Of a stretch of DNA of 64,000 nucleotides, positions 7,405 through 22,181 are shown piece by piece (positions within the stretch are counted from its first letter, which is position 1; each line of letters begins with the position of its first letter). This stretch comes from Streptomyces triticisoli (GTDB lineage: Bacteria > Actinomycetota > Actinomycetes > Streptomycetales > Streptomycetaceae): NCBI RefSeq assembly GCF_003270085.1, contig NZ_QFDQ01000003.1:56087-120086 (forward strand), in the 5' to 3' direction. The position numbers were made by a program, and so were the translations under genes. Below the pieces are notes generated by a model. It was not told the DNA's origin, did not search any database, and saw only the letters and a list, made by a program, of their open reading frames with translations.

Positions 7405-10400
7405 TTGGCCGCCTCGCGCAACGCCTCGACCGCGAATATGAACAACGGCGACAGCACCGCCCCGCTGCGCATCTCCTTTGCAAAGATCAAGGAGCCCCTC
7501 GAGGTTCCGAACCTTCTCGCGCTGCAAACCGAGAGCTTCGACTGGCTGCTCGGCAACGACACGTGGAAGGCTCGCGTCGAGGAGGCTCTGGAGAACGGTC
7601 AGGACGTCCCCACCAAGTCCGGCCTCGAGGAGATCTTCGAGGAGATCTCCCCGATCGAGGACTTCTCCGGGTCCATGTCCCTGACCTTCCGGGACCACCG
7701 CTTCGAGCCGCCGAAGAACTCGATCGACGAGTGCAAGGAGCGCGACTTCACGTACGCCGCCCCACTCTTCGTCACGGCCGAGTTCACCAACAACGAGACC
7801 GGTGAGATCAAGTCCCAGACCGTCTTCATGGGCGACTTCCCGCTCATGACGAACAAGGGCACCTTCGTCATCAACGGCACCGAGCGTGTCGTGGTGTCTC
7901 AGCTGGTCCGTTCCCCCGGTGTCTACTTCGACTCCTCCATCGACAAGACGTCCGACAAGGACATCTTCTCCGCCAAGATCATCCCCTCCCGGGGCGCCTG
8001 GCTGGAGATGGAGATCGACAAGCGTGACATGGTCGGTGTCCGCATCGACCGCAAGCGCAAGCAGTCCGTCACCGTCCTGCTGAAGGCGCTCGGCTGGACC
8101 AACGAGCAGATCCTCGAGGAGTTCGGCGACTACGAGTCGATGCGCGCCACCCTGGAGAAGGACCACACCCAGGGCCAGGACGACGCGCTGCTGGACATCT
8201 ACCGCAAGCTGCGCCCGGGCGAGCCCCCCACGCGTGAGGCCGCGCAGACGCTGCTCGAGAACCTCTACTTCAACCCCAAGCGCTACGACCTCGCCAAGGT
8301 CGGCCGCTACAAGGTCAACAAGAAGCTGGGTACGGAGACCGCGCTGGACGCGGGCGGCGTCCTGACCGTCGAGGACGTCATCGCGACGATCAAGTACCTG
8401 GTGAAGCTGCACGCCGGCGAGATCGAGACCACCGGTGACAACGGCGAGACGGTCGTCGTCGAGACCGATGACATCGACCACTTCGGCAACCGCCGTCTGC
8501 GCAGCGTGGGCGAGCTCATCCAGAACCAGGTCCGCACCGGTCTGGCCCGTATGGAGCGCGTCGTCCGCGAGCGCATGACCACACAGGACGTCGAGGCGAT
8601 CACGCCGCAGACCCTGATCAACATCCGGCCGGTCGTCGCCTCCATCAAGGAGTTCTTCGGCACCAGCCAGCTGTCCCAGTTCATGGACCAGAACAACCCG
8701 CTGTCCGGGCTGACGCACAAGCGCCGTCTGTCCGCGCTCGGCCCGGGTGGTCTCTCCCGTGAGCGGGCCGGCTTCGAAGTCCGTGACGTGCACCCCTCGC
8801 ACTACGGCCGCATGTGCCCGATCGAGACGCCGGAAGGCCCCAACATCGGTCTGATCGGCTCGCTGGCCACCTACGGCCGGGTCAACGCGTTCGGCTTCGT
8901 CGAGACCCCGTACCGCAAGGTCATCGACGGTCAGGTCACCGACAAGGTGGACTACCTGACGGCCGACGAGGAGGACCGCTTCGTCATCGCGCAGGCCAAC
9001 GCCATCCTGACGGACGACCTGCGCTTCGAGGAGAACCGTGTCCTGGTCCGCCGCCGTGGCGGCGAGGTCGACTACGTCGGCCCCGAGGACGTGGACTACA
9101 TGGACGTCTCGCCGCGCCAGATGGTGTCGGTCGCGACCGCCATGATCCCCTTCCTGGAGCACGACGACGCCAACCGTGCCCTCATGGGCGCGAACATGAT
9201 GCGCCAGGCCGTTCCGCTGATCCAGGCGGAGTCCCCGCTCGTCGGCACCGGCATGGAGTACCGCTCCGCCGTCGACGCCGGCGACGTCGTCAAGGCCGAG
9301 AAGACCGGTGTGGTCCAGGAGATCTCCGCCGACTACATCACCACCGCCAACGACGACGGCACGTACATCACGTACCGCCTGCACAAGTTCGCCCGCTCCA
9401 ACCAGGGCACCTCGGTCAACCAGAAGGTCATCGTCAGCGAGGGCGACCGCGTCGTCGAGGGCCAGGTCCTCGCCGACGGTCCGGCCACCCAGAACGGCGA
9501 GATGGCGCTCGGCAAGAACCTGCTGGTCGCGTTCATGCCGTGGGAGGGTCACAACTACGAGGACGCGATCATCCTGTCGCAGCGCCTCGTGCAGGACGAC
9601 ATCCTCTCCTCGATCCACATCGAGGAGCACGAGGTCGACGCCCGTGACACCAAGCTCGGTCCCGAGGAGATCACCCGGGACATCCCGAACGTCTCCGAGG
9701 AGGTCCTCGCCGACCTCGACGAGCGCGGCATCATCCGCATCGGCGCCGAGGTCATCGCCGGTGACATCCTGGTCGGCAAGGTGACCCCGAAGGGTGAGAC
9801 CGAGCTGACCCCGGAGGAGCGCCTGCTGCGCGCGATCTTCGGTGAGAAGGCCCGTGAGGTCCGTGACACCTCGCTGAAGGTGCCGCACGGCGAGACCGGC
9901 AAGGTCATCGGCGTACGCGTCTTCGACCGCGAGGAGGGCGACGAGCTGCCGCCGGGCGTGAACCAGCTGGTCCGCGTCTACGTGGCGCAGAAGCGCAAGA
10001 TCACCGATGGTGACAAGCTCGCCGGCCGCCACGGCAACAAGGGCGTCATCTCCAAGATCCTGCCGATCGAGGACATGCCGTTCCTGGAGGACGGCACTCC
10101 GGTCGACATCATCCTCAACCCGCTGGGCGTGCCGTCCCGAATGAACCCGGGACAGGTCATGGAGATCCACCTCGGCTGGCTCGCCAGCCAGGGCTGGGAC
10201 GTCTCCGGCTTCCAGGAGGAGTGGGCCGAGCGCCTGAAGACCATCGGCGCCGACCGGGTCGAGCCGCGCACCAACGTGGCGACCCCGGTCTTCGACGGTG
10301 CACGCGAGGACGAGATCGCGGGTCTGCTGGAGCACACCATCCCCAACCGCGACGGCGACCGCCTGGTCCTGCCGTCCGGCAAGGCCCGGCTCTACGACGG

Positions 10401-10893
10401 CCGCTCCGGCGAGCCGTTCCCGGACCCGATCTCGGTCGGCTACATGTACATCCTGAAGCTGCACCACCTGGTCGACGACAAGCTGCACGCCCGTTCGACC
10501 GGTCCGTACTCGATGATCACCCAGCAGCCGCTGGGTGGTAAGGCCCAGTTCGGTGGCCAGCGGTTCGGCGAGATGGAGGTGTGGGCGCTCGAGGCGTACG
10601 GCGCCGCCTACGCCCTCCAGGAGCTGCTGACCATCAAGTCCGACGACGTCACCGGCCGCGTGAAGGTCTACGAGGCCATCGTCAAGGGCGAGAACATCCC
10701 CGAGCCCGGCATCCCCGAGTCCTTCAAGGTGCTCATCAAGGAGATGCAGTCTCTCTGCCTGAACGTGGAGGTGCTGTCCAGCGACGGTATGTCCATCGAG
10801 ATGCGCGACACCGACGAGGATGTCTTCCGCGCCGCGGAGGAGCTCGGCATCGACCTGTCCCGGCGCGAGCCGAGCAGCGTCGAAGAGGTCTGA
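7405..10893 (+). CDS. rpoB: DNA-directed RNA polymerase subunit beta
   Basis: The beta subunit forms much of the polymerase active-site cleft and the rifampicin pocket. TTG 7405 is chosen: GGAAGGA at 7391-7397 is correctly spaced, and the resulting N-terminus ([14 protein letters not shown]) matches Streptomyces RpoB, about 1,162 residues. A GTG at 7375 adds ten atypical residues. The rifampicin cluster (about 8653-8760) reads [11 protein letters not shown] and [13 protein letters not shown] with the sensitive-type His and Ser, so no resistance substitution is visible. The C-terminus ([20 protein letters not shown]) is intact. rpoC follows after 97 nt with a hairpin between. Confidence 0.99.
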   Translation: MAASRNASTANMNNGDSTAPLRISFAKIKEPLEVPNLLALQTESFDWLLGNDTWKARVEEALENGQDVPTKSGLEEIFEEISPIEDFSGSMSLTFRDHRFEPPKNSIDECKERDFTYAAPLFVTAEFTNNETGEIKSQTVFMGDFPLMTNKGTFVINGTERVVVSQLVRSPGVYFDSSIDKTSDKDIFSAKIIPSRGAWLEMEIDKRDMVGVRIDRKRKQSVTVLLKALGWTNEQILEEFGDYESMRATLEKDHTQGQDDALLDIYRKLRPGEPPTREAAQTLLENLYFNPKRYDLAKVGRYKVNKKLGTETALDAGGVLTVEDVIATIKYLVKLHAGEIETTGDNGETVVVETDDIDHFGNRRLRSVGELIQNQVRTGLARMERVVRERMTTQDVEAITPQTLINIRPVVASIKEFFGTSQLSQFMDQNNPLSGLTHKRRLSALGPGGLSRERAGFEVRDVHPSHYGRMCPIETPEGPNIGLIGSLATYGRVNAFGFVETPYRKVIDGQVTDKVDYLTADEEDRFVIAQANAILTDDLRFEENRVLVRRRGGEVDYVGPEDVDYMDVSPRQMVSVATAMIPFLEHDDANRALMGANMMRQAVPLIQAESPLVGTGMEYRSAVDAGDVVKAEKTGVVQEISADYITTANDDGTYITYRLHKFARSNQGTSVNQKVIVSEGDRVVEGQVLADGPATQNGEMALGKNLLVAFMPWEGHNYEDAIILSQRLVQDDILSSIHIEEHEVDARDTKLGPEEITRDIPNVSEEVLADLDERGIIRIGAEVIAGDILVGKVTPKGETELTPEERLLRAIFGEKAREVRDTSLKVPHGETGKVIGVRVFDREEGDELPPGVNQLVRVYVAQKRKITDGDKLAGRHGNKGVISKILPIEDMPFLEDGTPVDIILNPLGVPSRMNPGQVMEIHLGWLASQGWDVSGFQEEWAERLKTIGADRVEPRTNVATPVFDGAREDEIAGLLEHTIPNRDGDRLVLPSGKARLYDGRSGEPFPDPISVGYMYILKLHHLVDDKLHARSTGPYSMITQQPLGGKAQFGGQRFGEMEVWALEAYGAAYALQELLTIKSDDVTGRVKVYEAIVKGENIPEPGIPESFKVLIKEMQSLCLNVEVLSSDGMSIEMRDTDEDVFRAAEELGIDLSRREPSSVEEV

Positions 10894-10901
10894 CGGGAGT
10901 C

Positions 10902-10931
10902 CGGCGGGCCTCCTGACCAGGAGGCCCGCCG
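10902..10931 (+). terminator. rpoB-rpoC intercistronic hairpin
   Basis: A perfect 13-bp stem (10902-10914 with 10919-10931) with a 4-nt loop and no T-tract. It lies 9 nt after the rpoB stop. Because rpoB and rpoC are normally one transcript, it is more likely a partial terminator, processing site or 3'-end stabiliser than a full stop. Confidence 0.6.
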
Positions 10932-10990
10932 ACCCCCAGGCCCCCGTTTCAGACCACAGACTTAACGACCCTGAGAGGGATTGACGCATA

Positions 10991-14890
<3,900 letters not shown>

Positions 14891-14928
14891 GCGAGTGCGC
14901 GCTCGACGCACTGAGGTGACGCACTGAG

Positions 14929-14960
14929 GGGCGGCCACTCCGGTCACGGGGTGGCCGCCC
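14929..14960 (+). terminator. Terminator hairpin after rpoC
   Basis: GGGCGGCCAC (14929-14938) pairs exactly with GTGGCCGCCC (14951-14960), 38 nt after the rpoC stop, followed by CTCGGCGTTTC. Confidence 0.85.
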
Positions 14961-15023
14961 TCGGCGTTTCGGCGCCCGATGGCGCATGATGGAAGGACTC
15001 GTACGGTTCGGGGGAGGTCGTCC

Positions 15024-15581
15024 GTGTCGTTTCCGCCGTCGCAGCCGTCCTGGCAGCCCTGGCAGCCCGGACGGGGCGTTCCGCAGCCGTGGCAGGGCCA
15101 GGGCAGTCCGTCGCTGCTCGCGTCCCACGCCGACCGTGAGCGTGCCGTGGACGTGCTCAGGGCGGGCTTCAGCGAGGGCCGCCTGGACCAGGGGGAGCTG
15201 GACCAGCGCGTCACCCGGGCGTACCAGGCGCGTACGGTCGGGGAACTGGGGCTCCTGGTCGCCGATCTGCCCCAGGGCCCGGCGCCGTATCCCGCGGCGG
15301 TTCCGGCCGTCCCCGCGACGTTCCTGCCGCGCCCGGTCCCGCCCACCAACGGCAAGGCGGTCGGCTCCCTGGTCTGCGGCGTGCTCACCCTGATGACAGC
15401 CGGCCTCACCGGCCTCCCCGCGGTGGTCCTGGGCCACGTCGCCCGCTCCGAGATCCGCCGCCGCGGCGAGGGCGGTGACGGCCTGGCCCTGGCCGGCCTG
15501 GTCCTGGGCTGGCTCTCCGTCGTCGGCTGGGCCCTCTTCCTCGTCCTCTTCATCGTGGCGGCAGTGGCCTCATCGAGCTGA
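15024..15581 (+). CDS. DUF1707/DUF4190-type membrane protein
   Basis: A 185-residue protein. GTG 15024 has GGGGGAGG at 15010-15017. The N-terminus is Pro/Gln/Trp-rich (QPSWQPWQPG). A DUF1707-like segment follows (ASHADRERAVDVLRAGFSEG, LDQGELDQRVTRAYQARTV). The C-terminus has two hydrophobic segments (VGSLVCGVLTLMTAGL and LAGLVLGWLSVVGWALFLV) separated by a GHVARSEIRRRGEGGDG loop typical of DUF4190. The function of these actinobacterial proteins is unknown. It stands alone between rpoC and a long non-coding stretch. Confidence 0.85.
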   Translation: MSFPPSQPSWQPWQPGRGVPQPWQGQGSPSLLASHADRERAVDVLRAGFSEGRLDQGELDQRVTRAYQARTVGELGLLVADLPQGPAPYPAAVPAVPATFLPRPVPPTNGKAVGSLVCGVLTLMTAGLTGLPAVVLGHVARSEIRRRGEGGDGLALAGLVLGWLSVVGWALFLVLFIVAAVASSS

Positions 15582-15706
15582 CACACGCCGGACCGGCCAT
15601 CCGTCCGGTCATCCGTCCGGGCGCGCCTGACGAGGGCGCCGGCGGGGAACCGTCACCAACCGGCCTCCCGACGACGACCGCGTCACCGTGCACGGCGCAC
15701 GCCTGC

Positions 15707-15872
15707 GGCCCCTCGGCCGGCGGTTCGTTCAGAGGTGTGCTGGGGAGAGGGCGTTGACGGTCGTGTGCCGGTTGGTCTCCCGGCGGTGGGCTTGCGTTTG
15801 CCGGGTGCCGTGCGTGCTTCCGGTCCCTGGGCCGGCGGCCCGTTCAGGTGTGTTCGAAGAGGGTGGTGACGG
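15707..15872. repeat. Imperfect direct repeat pair, about 50 bp each
   Basis: 15707-15760 and 15822-15872 align as GGCCCCTCGGCCGGCGGTTC / GGTCCCTGGGCCGGCGGCCC, then GTTCAG, GTGTG, GAGGG and TTGACGG/GTGACGG. Spacing is about 115 bp. No coding sense was found; function unknown. Confidence 0.6.
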
Positions 15873-16362
15873 GGACTCACGGCGGCGGTCGTGTTGCCCG
15901 GCGCGGGCCGTGTCCCACGACGTGGTGCAGGCGATCAAGCCCTTCGCGTTCCGGAACGAGGTCCGTGGCGGTCTCCGGGGGAAGCGGCAGCCCGCGCAGT
16001 GTCTCGCTGGGACGGGCCGGACACGCGATCCGGCGGAGCGAACCATCCCCCACCCGCGGATTCCGGGCCTTGATCCCCCGCGCCACCTGGCGGGACGCCA
16101 TCTGGCGGTGCTTGCGCATCCCGTGCCCCGGGGCGGTGGTCGCCGGACGGCGCGCCCGCGTGTGTTCCGGCGTGGGCCGCCCGGGCGGACATCCGCTGCC
16201 GCGGGCGGTCGTGGCAGCGCCGTACGACCGGACCGTGGTCCGTCCGGGCGCGCCCGCCGACGCTCCGGGGCACGTCGGCCGGGTGGAGATTCCGTCGGTG
16301 TACGGAGGGCCGTGATTCTCTGCGTTCAAAGCCGTGGCAGCGGGCTGACGTGCGGGAATTGT

Positions 16363-16392
16363 CGTATCCATGGACCGTGATCCGTGGATACG
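16363..16392 (+). promoter_or_regulatory. Hairpin/palindrome upstream of the rpsL promoter
   Basis: CGTATCCATGG (16363-16373) pairs with CCGTGGATACG (16382-16392), one wobble in 11 bp, loop ACCGTGAT. It sits 66 bp upstream of the proposed rpsL -35. It could be an upstream terminator or a protein-binding palindrome. Confidence 0.55.
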
Positions 16393-16457
16393 AAGATCGC
16401 GCGGTGTACAGGGGCTTGACAAAGTACGCGGAACGACGCGGGCGGGGCCCATTTGTT

Positions 16458-16486
16458 TTGACCGCAGCCAATGAGGTAGGTACGCT
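16458..16486 (+). promoter_or_regulatory. Putative rpsL (str operon) promoter
   Basis: TTGACC (16458-16463), a 17-bp spacer and TACGCT (16481-16486) give a near-ideal vegetative promoter. A start near 16493 leaves a leader of about 190 nt that contains the conserved hairpin at 16607-16631. Confidence 0.75.
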
Positions 16487-16606
16487 CAGACCTTGTGCCT
16501 GGGGTGTGCCCTGGCTTTCGTGCGTGCCTTCACACCGCACAGGGAGCCGCTGACGGCCACCGTGATCTGCGCCTCTTTCTGCCTTGCGGTGGGAGTCTGC
16601 GGGATT

Positions 16607-16631
16607 CGACACACCCGACCGCGTGGGTCGG
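16607..16631 (+). promoter_or_regulatory. Leader motif shared by rpsL and rpsJ mRNAs (copy 1)
   Basis: A 25-nt segment containing CCGACCGCGTGGGTCGG, able to form a 6-bp hairpin (CCGACC/GGTCGG) with a GCGTG loop. It is 24/25 identical to 41507-41531 in the S10-operon leader and lies 50 nt before the rpsL start. Shared position ahead of two ribosomal operons suggests a common regulatory or processing signal. Confidence 0.7.
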
Positions 16632-16681
16632 TGACGTTCCAGGTTAGCTGTACCCATCGGCACACAGAAACCGGAGAAGTA

Positions 16682-17053
16682 GTGCCTACGATCCAGCAGC
16701 TGGTCCGCAAGGGCCGGCAGGACAAGGTCGACAAGAACAAGACGCCGGCACTCGAGGGTTCGCCCCAGCGTCGTGGCGTCTGCACGCGTGTCTTCACAAC
16801 CACCCCGAAGAAGCCGAACTCGGCCCTCCGCAAGGTCGCGCGTGTGCGTCTGACCAGCGGCATCGAGGTCACCGCTTACATTCCGGGTGAGGGACACAAC
16901 CTGCAGGAGCACTCCATCGTGCTCGTGCGCGGTGGCCGTGTGAAGGACCTGCCGGGTGTTCGCTACAAGATCATCCGTGGCTCGCTCGACACCCAGGGTG
17001 TCAAGAACCGCAAGCAGGCCCGCAGCCGCTACGGCGCCAAGAAGGAGAAGTAA
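16682..17053 (+). CDS. rpsL: 30S ribosomal protein S12 (uS12)
   Basis: S12 is part of the decoding centre and the target of streptomycin-resistance mutations. It is 123 residues from GTG 16682. Lys43 ([12 protein letters not shown]) and Lys88 ([13 protein letters not shown]) are wild type, so no classic streptomycin-resistance or dependence substitution is seen. It is the first gene of the str operon; rpsG starts 2 nt after its stop. Confidence 0.99.
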   Translation: MPTIQQLVRKGRQDKVDKNKTPALEGSPQRRGVCTRVFTTTPKKPNSALRKVARVRLTSGIEVTAYIPGEGHNLQEHSIVLVRGGRVKDLPGVRYKIIRGSLDTQGVKNRKQARSRYGAKKEK

Positions 17054-17055
17054 GA

Positions 17056-17526
17056 ATGCCTCGTAAGGGCCCCGCCCCGAAGCGCCCGGTCATCATCGAC
17101 CCGGTCTACGGTTCTCCTCTGGTGACCTCCCTGATCAACAAGGTGCTGATGAACGGCAAGCGCTCCACCGCCGAGCGCATCGTCTACGGCGCCATGGAGG
17201 GCCTGCGCGAGAAGACCGGCAACGACCCGGTCATCACGCTGAAGCGCGCTCTCGACAACATCAAGCCGACCCTCGAGGTCAAGTCCCGCCGCGTCGGTGG
17301 CGCCACCTACCAGGTGCCGGTCGAGGTCAAGCCCGGCCGCGCCAACACCCTGGCGCTGCGCTGGCTGGTCGGTTACTCCCGCGCCCGCCGCGAGAAGACC
17401 ATGACCGAGCGTCTGCTCAACGAACTCCTCGACGCCTCCAACGGCCTCGGTGCCGCTGTGAAGAAGCGCGAGGACACGCACAAGATGGCCGAGTCCAACA
17501 AGGCCTTCGCGCACTACCGCTGGTAG
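17056..17526 (+). CDS. rpsG: 30S ribosomal protein S7 (uS7)
   Basis: S7 nucleates assembly of the 30S head and contacts E-site tRNA. It is 156 residues, beginning [20 protein letters not shown], with the beta-hairpin segment [16 protein letters not shown] and the C-terminal AHYRW intact. AAGGAG at the 3' end of rpsL serves as its ribosome site, implying coupled translation. Confidence 0.99.
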   Translation: MPRKGPAPKRPVIIDPVYGSPLVTSLINKVLMNGKRSTAERIVYGAMEGLREKTGNDPVITLKRALDNIKPTLEVKSRRVGGATYQVPVEVKPGRANTLALRWLVGYSRARREKTMTERLLNELLDASNGLGAAVKKREDTHKMAESNKAFAHYRW

Positions 17527-17566
17527 TCGCTACCCCGACGAGAGACCGAGAGAAGACTGAAGCCTT

Positions 17567-19693
17567 ATGGCTACCACTTCACTTGAACTGGCCAAGGTCC
17601 GCAACATCGGGATCATGGCCCACATCGACGCGGGCAAGACGACCACCACCGAGCGGATCCTGTTCTACACCGGTGTGTCCTACAAGCTTGGTGAGACCCA
17701 CGAGGGCTCCGCCACGATGGACTGGATGGAGCAGGAGCAGGAGCGTGGCATCACGATCACCTCTGCTGCCACCACCTGTCACTGGCCGCTGGAGGACGTC
17801 GACTACACCATCAACATCATCGACACGCCGGGTCACGTCGACTTCACCGTCGAGGTGGAGCGCTCCCTGCGCGTGCTCGACGGTGCCGTGACGGTGTTCG
17901 ACGGTGTTGCCGGCGTCGAGCCCCAGTCCGAGACGGTGTGGCGTCAGGCGGACCGCTACGGCGTTCCGCGTATCTGCTTCGTGAACAAGCTCGACCGCAC
18001 CGGTGCCGAGTTCCACCGCTGCGTCGGCATGATCAAGGACCGCCTGGGTGCGCAGCCGCTCGTCATGCAGCTGCCGATCGGCGCCGAGGCCGACTTCCGG
18101 GGCGTCGTGGACCTGGTCCGCATGAAGGCCCTGATGTGGTCCGCCGAGGCGTCCAAGGGCGAGATGTACGAGACCGTCGACATCCCGGCCACGCACATCG
18201 AGGCCGCCGAGGAGTGGCGCGGCAAGCTGGTCGAGGCCGTCGCGGAGAACGACGAAGAGATCATGGAGCTGTACCTGGAGGGCCAGGAGCCCACCGAGGA
18301 GCAGCTGTACGCCGCGATCCGTCGCATCACCATCGCGTCCGGCAAGTCCACCGAGACCACGATCACTCCGGTCTTCTGTGGCACCGCGTTCAAGAACAAG
18401 GGCGTCCAGCCCCTGCTCGACGCGGTCGTGCGCTACCTCCCCACGCCGCTCGACGTCGAGGCCATCGAGGGCCACGCCGTGGGCAACACGGAGGAGGTCA
18501 TCACGCGCAAGCCGTCCGACGAGGAGCCGCTCTCCGCCCTCGCGTTCAAGATCATGAGCGACCCGCACCTGGGCAAGCTCACCTTCGTCCGGGTCTACTC
18601 GGGCCGCCTGGTGTCCGGCACTCAGGTGCTGAACTCCGTCAAGGGCAAGAAGGAGCGCATCGGCAAGATCTACCGTATGCACGCCAACAAGCGTGAGGAG
18701 ATCGAGTCGGTGACCGCCGGTGACATCGTCGCCGTCATGGGCCTGAAGCAGACCACCACGGGTGAGACGCTGTCCGACGACAAGAACCCGGTGATCCTGG
18801 AGGCCATGGACTTCCCGGCGCCGGTCATCCAGGTCGCCATCGAGCCCAAGTCGAAGGGCGACCAGGAGAAGCTGGGCGTCGCGATCCAGCGCCTGGCCGA
18901 GGAGGACCCGTCCTTCCAGGTCCACTCGGACGAGGAGACCGGCCAGACCATCATCGGCGGCATGGGCGAGCTGCACCTCGAGGTGCTGGTCGACCGTATG
19001 CGCCGTGAGTTCAGGGTCGAGGCCAACGTCGGCAAGCCGCAGGTGGCGTACCGCGAGACGATCCGCAAGGCCGTCGAGCGCGTGGACTACACCCACAAGA
19101 AGCAGACCGGTGGTACCGGGCAGTTCGCCAAGGTGCAGATCTCGATCGAGCCGCTCGAGGCCGGCGACACCTCGTACGAGTTCGTGAACAAGGTCACGGG
19201 TGGCCGCGTCCCGAAGGAGTACATCCCCTCGGTGGACGCCGGTGCGCAGGAGGCCATGCAGTTCGGCATCCTCGCCGGTTACGAGATGACGGGCGTCCGC
19301 GTGACGCTGCTCGACGGTGGCTACCACGAGGTGGACTCCTCCGAGCTCGCGTTCAAGATCGCCGGTTCGCAGGCCTTCAAGGAGGCCGCGCGCAAGGCGA
19401 GCCCGGTCCTCCTCGAGCCGATGATGGCCGTCGAGGTCACCACGCCCGAGGACTACATGGGCGAGGTCATCGGTGACATCAACTCCCGCCGTGGCCAGAT
19501 CCAGGCCATGGAGGAGCGGGCGGGTGCCCGCGTCGTGAAGGGCCTCGTGCCCCTCTCGGAGATGTTCGGCTACGTCGGAGACCTCCGCAGCAAGACCTCG
19601 GGTCGCGCAAGCTACTCGATGCAGTTCGACTCCTACGCCGAGGTTCCGCGGAACGTCGCCGAGGAGATCATCGCGAAGGCCAAGGGCGAGTAA
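17567..19693 (+). CDS. fusA: Translation elongation factor G
   Basis: EF-G is the GTPase that drives ribosomal translocation. It is 708 residues with G-motifs AHIDAGKTT (G1), DTPGHVDF (G3) and NKLDR (G4), the switch region [14 protein letters not shown], and domains III-V ending [11 protein letters not shown]. It lies 40 nt after rpsG in the str operon. Fusidic-acid target regions look normal. Confidence 0.99.
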   Translation: MATTSLELAKVRNIGIMAHIDAGKTTTTERILFYTGVSYKLGETHEGSATMDWMEQEQERGITITSAATTCHWPLEDVDYTINIIDTPGHVDFTVEVERSLRVLDGAVTVFDGVAGVEPQSETVWRQADRYGVPRICFVNKLDRTGAEFHRCVGMIKDRLGAQPLVMQLPIGAEADFRGVVDLVRMKALMWSAEASKGEMYETVDIPATHIEAAEEWRGKLVEAVAENDEEIMELYLEGQEPTEEQLYAAIRRITIASGKSTETTITPVFCGTAFKNKGVQPLLDAVVRYLPTPLDVEAIEGHAVGNTEEVITRKPSDEEPLSALAFKIMSDPHLGKLTFVRVYSGRLVSGTQVLNSVKGKKERIGKIYRMHANKREEIESVTAGDIVAVMGLKQTTTGETLSDDKNPVILEAMDFPAPVIQVAIEPKSKGDQEKLGVAIQRLAEEDPSFQVHSDEETGQTIIGGMGELHLEVLVDRMRREFRVEANVGKPQVAYRETIRKAVERVDYTHKKQTGGTGQFAKVQISIEPLEAGDTSYEFVNKVTGGRVPKEYIPSVDAGAQEAMQFGILAGYEMTGVRVTLLDGGYHEVDSSELAFKIAGSQAFKEAARKASPVLLEPMMAVEVTTPEDYMGEVIGDINSRRGQIQAMEERAGARVVKGLVPLSEMFGYVGDLRSKTSGRASYSMQFDSYAEVPRNVAEEIIAKAKGE

Positions 19694-19736
19694 CTCAGCC
19701 GAGTTCCAGCCTTTAGGCTTGACTCCGGAGCCTCAC

Positions 19737-19770
19737 GGGGCATTCCACCGCAATCGTGGTCGAATGCCCC
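19737..19770 (+). terminator. Hairpin in the fusA-tuf spacer
   Basis: GGGGCATTC (19737-19745) pairs with GAATGCCCC (19762-19770), with inner CCAC/GTGG pairing. It lies in a 156-nt spacer between fusA and tuf. It could be a partial terminator or mRNA-stability element; Streptomyces tuf1 is reported to have additional transcription from this neighbourhood, but no clear -10/-35 pair is seen. Confidence 0.6.
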
Positions 19771-19849
19771 GGAGATCCGGGCCATCCAGCAAAGATCACC
19801 TGGCGCCGATGAAGTAAGGCGTACAGAACCACTCCACAGGAGGACCCCA

Positions 19850-21043
<1,194 letters not shown>

Positions 21044-21089
21044 GTCTTGAGGATCGTCTGACCCGGTAGCTCCGCTGCGAGCACCTGAG

Positions 21090-21124
21090 AGGGCCCGTAC
21101 GACTGAGGTCGTACGGGCCCTTTC
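21090..21124 (+). terminator. Strong terminator after tuf
   Basis: A perfect 14-bp stem (21090-21103 with 21108-21121), tetraloop TGAG, followed by TTTCG. It ends the str operon. Confidence 0.92.
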
Positions 21125-21227
21125 GCGTGCGGACCCGCGTCAAGTCCATGACCTGGGACGTCACTCGTCAGCAGGAACCACTGGCATATGCGTCCCGGCT
21201 TTGCCCCGTCCGGCCTACTTTCGGCGC

Positions 21228-21976
21228 ATGGTCAGCTCATCCCACGAGGCCCTGCACCGGATCTTCCAGGAGGGCCCGGGCCTCTTCGCCCGCGCCGTCA
21301 AAGGCTGCTGAGGATGGACACCGCGGACAACGGCAGCTTCGTCCTCGCGGTCGAGTCCCAGGGCAGACGTGACCCGGACAAGCCGGCGAGCTGGGCGTAC
21401 TACCTCTCCCACCTGTACGCCAAGTACCGGACGCCCCCGGTCCTCCTCGTCGTCCGCCCGGACCGGAGCACCGCGGCCTGGGCGGCGCGGCAGGTCGACA
21501 TCGGCCCGCCGCAGTGGCCCTCTCTGACCCTGCGTCCCCTGGTTCTCGGTCCGGACGACCTGCCCGTGATCAACAGCCCGGAGGAAGCGGCCCGCGACAT
21601 CCCGCTGACCGTCCTGTCCGCGGCGCTGAAAGACCTGCTGGCCGACGACGAGAACACCGCAGGCATCCTCATCGAGCTCACCGAACAAGGCTTCGGCAAG
21701 ACACCGGCCGCAGATCTCTGGAGGTACCTCATGGCCGCCGATCTCTCCTTCTTCCAGTCGCAGACCGCCCAGAACCTCCGGGCCGAGCGGCGTGCCGAGG
21801 ACGTACTGCTCCTGCTGGACCGCCGGGGGGTCGAGGTCTCCGAGGAGGATCGGGGGCGGATCGTCGGCTGCACCGATCTCGACACGTTGAGCGCCTGGTT
21901 CGCGCGGGCCATCACGGCGACCTCGACGGCCGAGCTGTTCGCGCCGACCGAGGACGAGGACGGGCCCGGGGCCTGA
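21228..21976 (+). pseudogene. Degraded Streptomyces conserved hypothetical gene (possible PD-(D/E)XK/Rpn-like family)
   Basis: ATG 21228 opens MVSSSHEALHRIFQEGPGLF, the typical N-terminus of a widespread Streptomyces family, but this frame stops at 21309-21311. The family's next recognisable part, LLRMDTADNGSFVLAVESQG, continues in another frame from about 21305 to the stop at 21976. A segment of roughly 35-40 codons expected between the two parts is missing. The gene therefore carries an internal deletion with a frame change. A shorter 220-residue product from ATG 21314 is possible. The segment ending VESQ with DPDKPASWAYY resembles a PD-(D/E)XK-type core, by inference only. Confidence 0.7.
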
Positions 21977-22067
21977 GCCCGACCCGGCGGACGGGCCCCT
22001 TTGCGCACGGACGGCGGACGAGAAGCACGAGGGGCGTGGCGAGGCCGCCCGGTACCTGACGCGGACC

Positions 22068-22148
22068 GAGCGACCGCGTGCGGGCACGGACGGCCGGGTC
22101 CGCGGGGCTCCCTCGGTACCCCCGGACCCGGCCTCGCCGCGGTCGCTC
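22068..22148. terminator. Nested inverted repeats between convergent genes (bidirectional terminator)
   Basis: An outer perfect 11-bp stem (GAGCGACCGCG 22068-22078 with 22138-22148) encloses an inner perfect 11-bp stem (GGCCGGGTCCG 22092-22102 with 22123-22133). The structure lies between the 3' ends of the degraded gene and the reverse-strand protease, as expected for a two-way terminator. Confidence 0.75.
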
Positions 22149-22181
22149 AGTGGTGGATCGGTGTCCACCCGGTGCCGGCGC

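Larger units (their letters stand above)
15582..16457. other. Long gene-poor region upstream of the str operon
   Basis: About 880 bp without a convincing gene. Open frames exist on both strands, but none has a ribosome site, normal composition or recognisable motif. The region holds an imperfect direct repeat (15707-15760 and 15822-15872) and a strong hairpin at 16363-16392. It may contain remains of a decayed gene. Confidence 0.55.

Noticed and set aside
8653..8760. Possible rifampicin-resistance alleles in rpoB
   Set aside because: The cluster has sensitive-type residues (THKRRLSAL), so no resistance is inferred.
16416..16421. TTGACA as an upstream rpsL promoter
   Set aside because: The expected -10 position is GC-rich with no TAnnnT.
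15688..16452. Open frames on both strands upstream of rpsL
   Set aside because: No ribosome site, no recognisable protein, high Arg/Pro/Cys composition. Treated as non-coding.
16802..16950. Possible streptomycin-resistance substitutions in rpsL
   Set aside because: Lys43 and Lys88 are both wild type.
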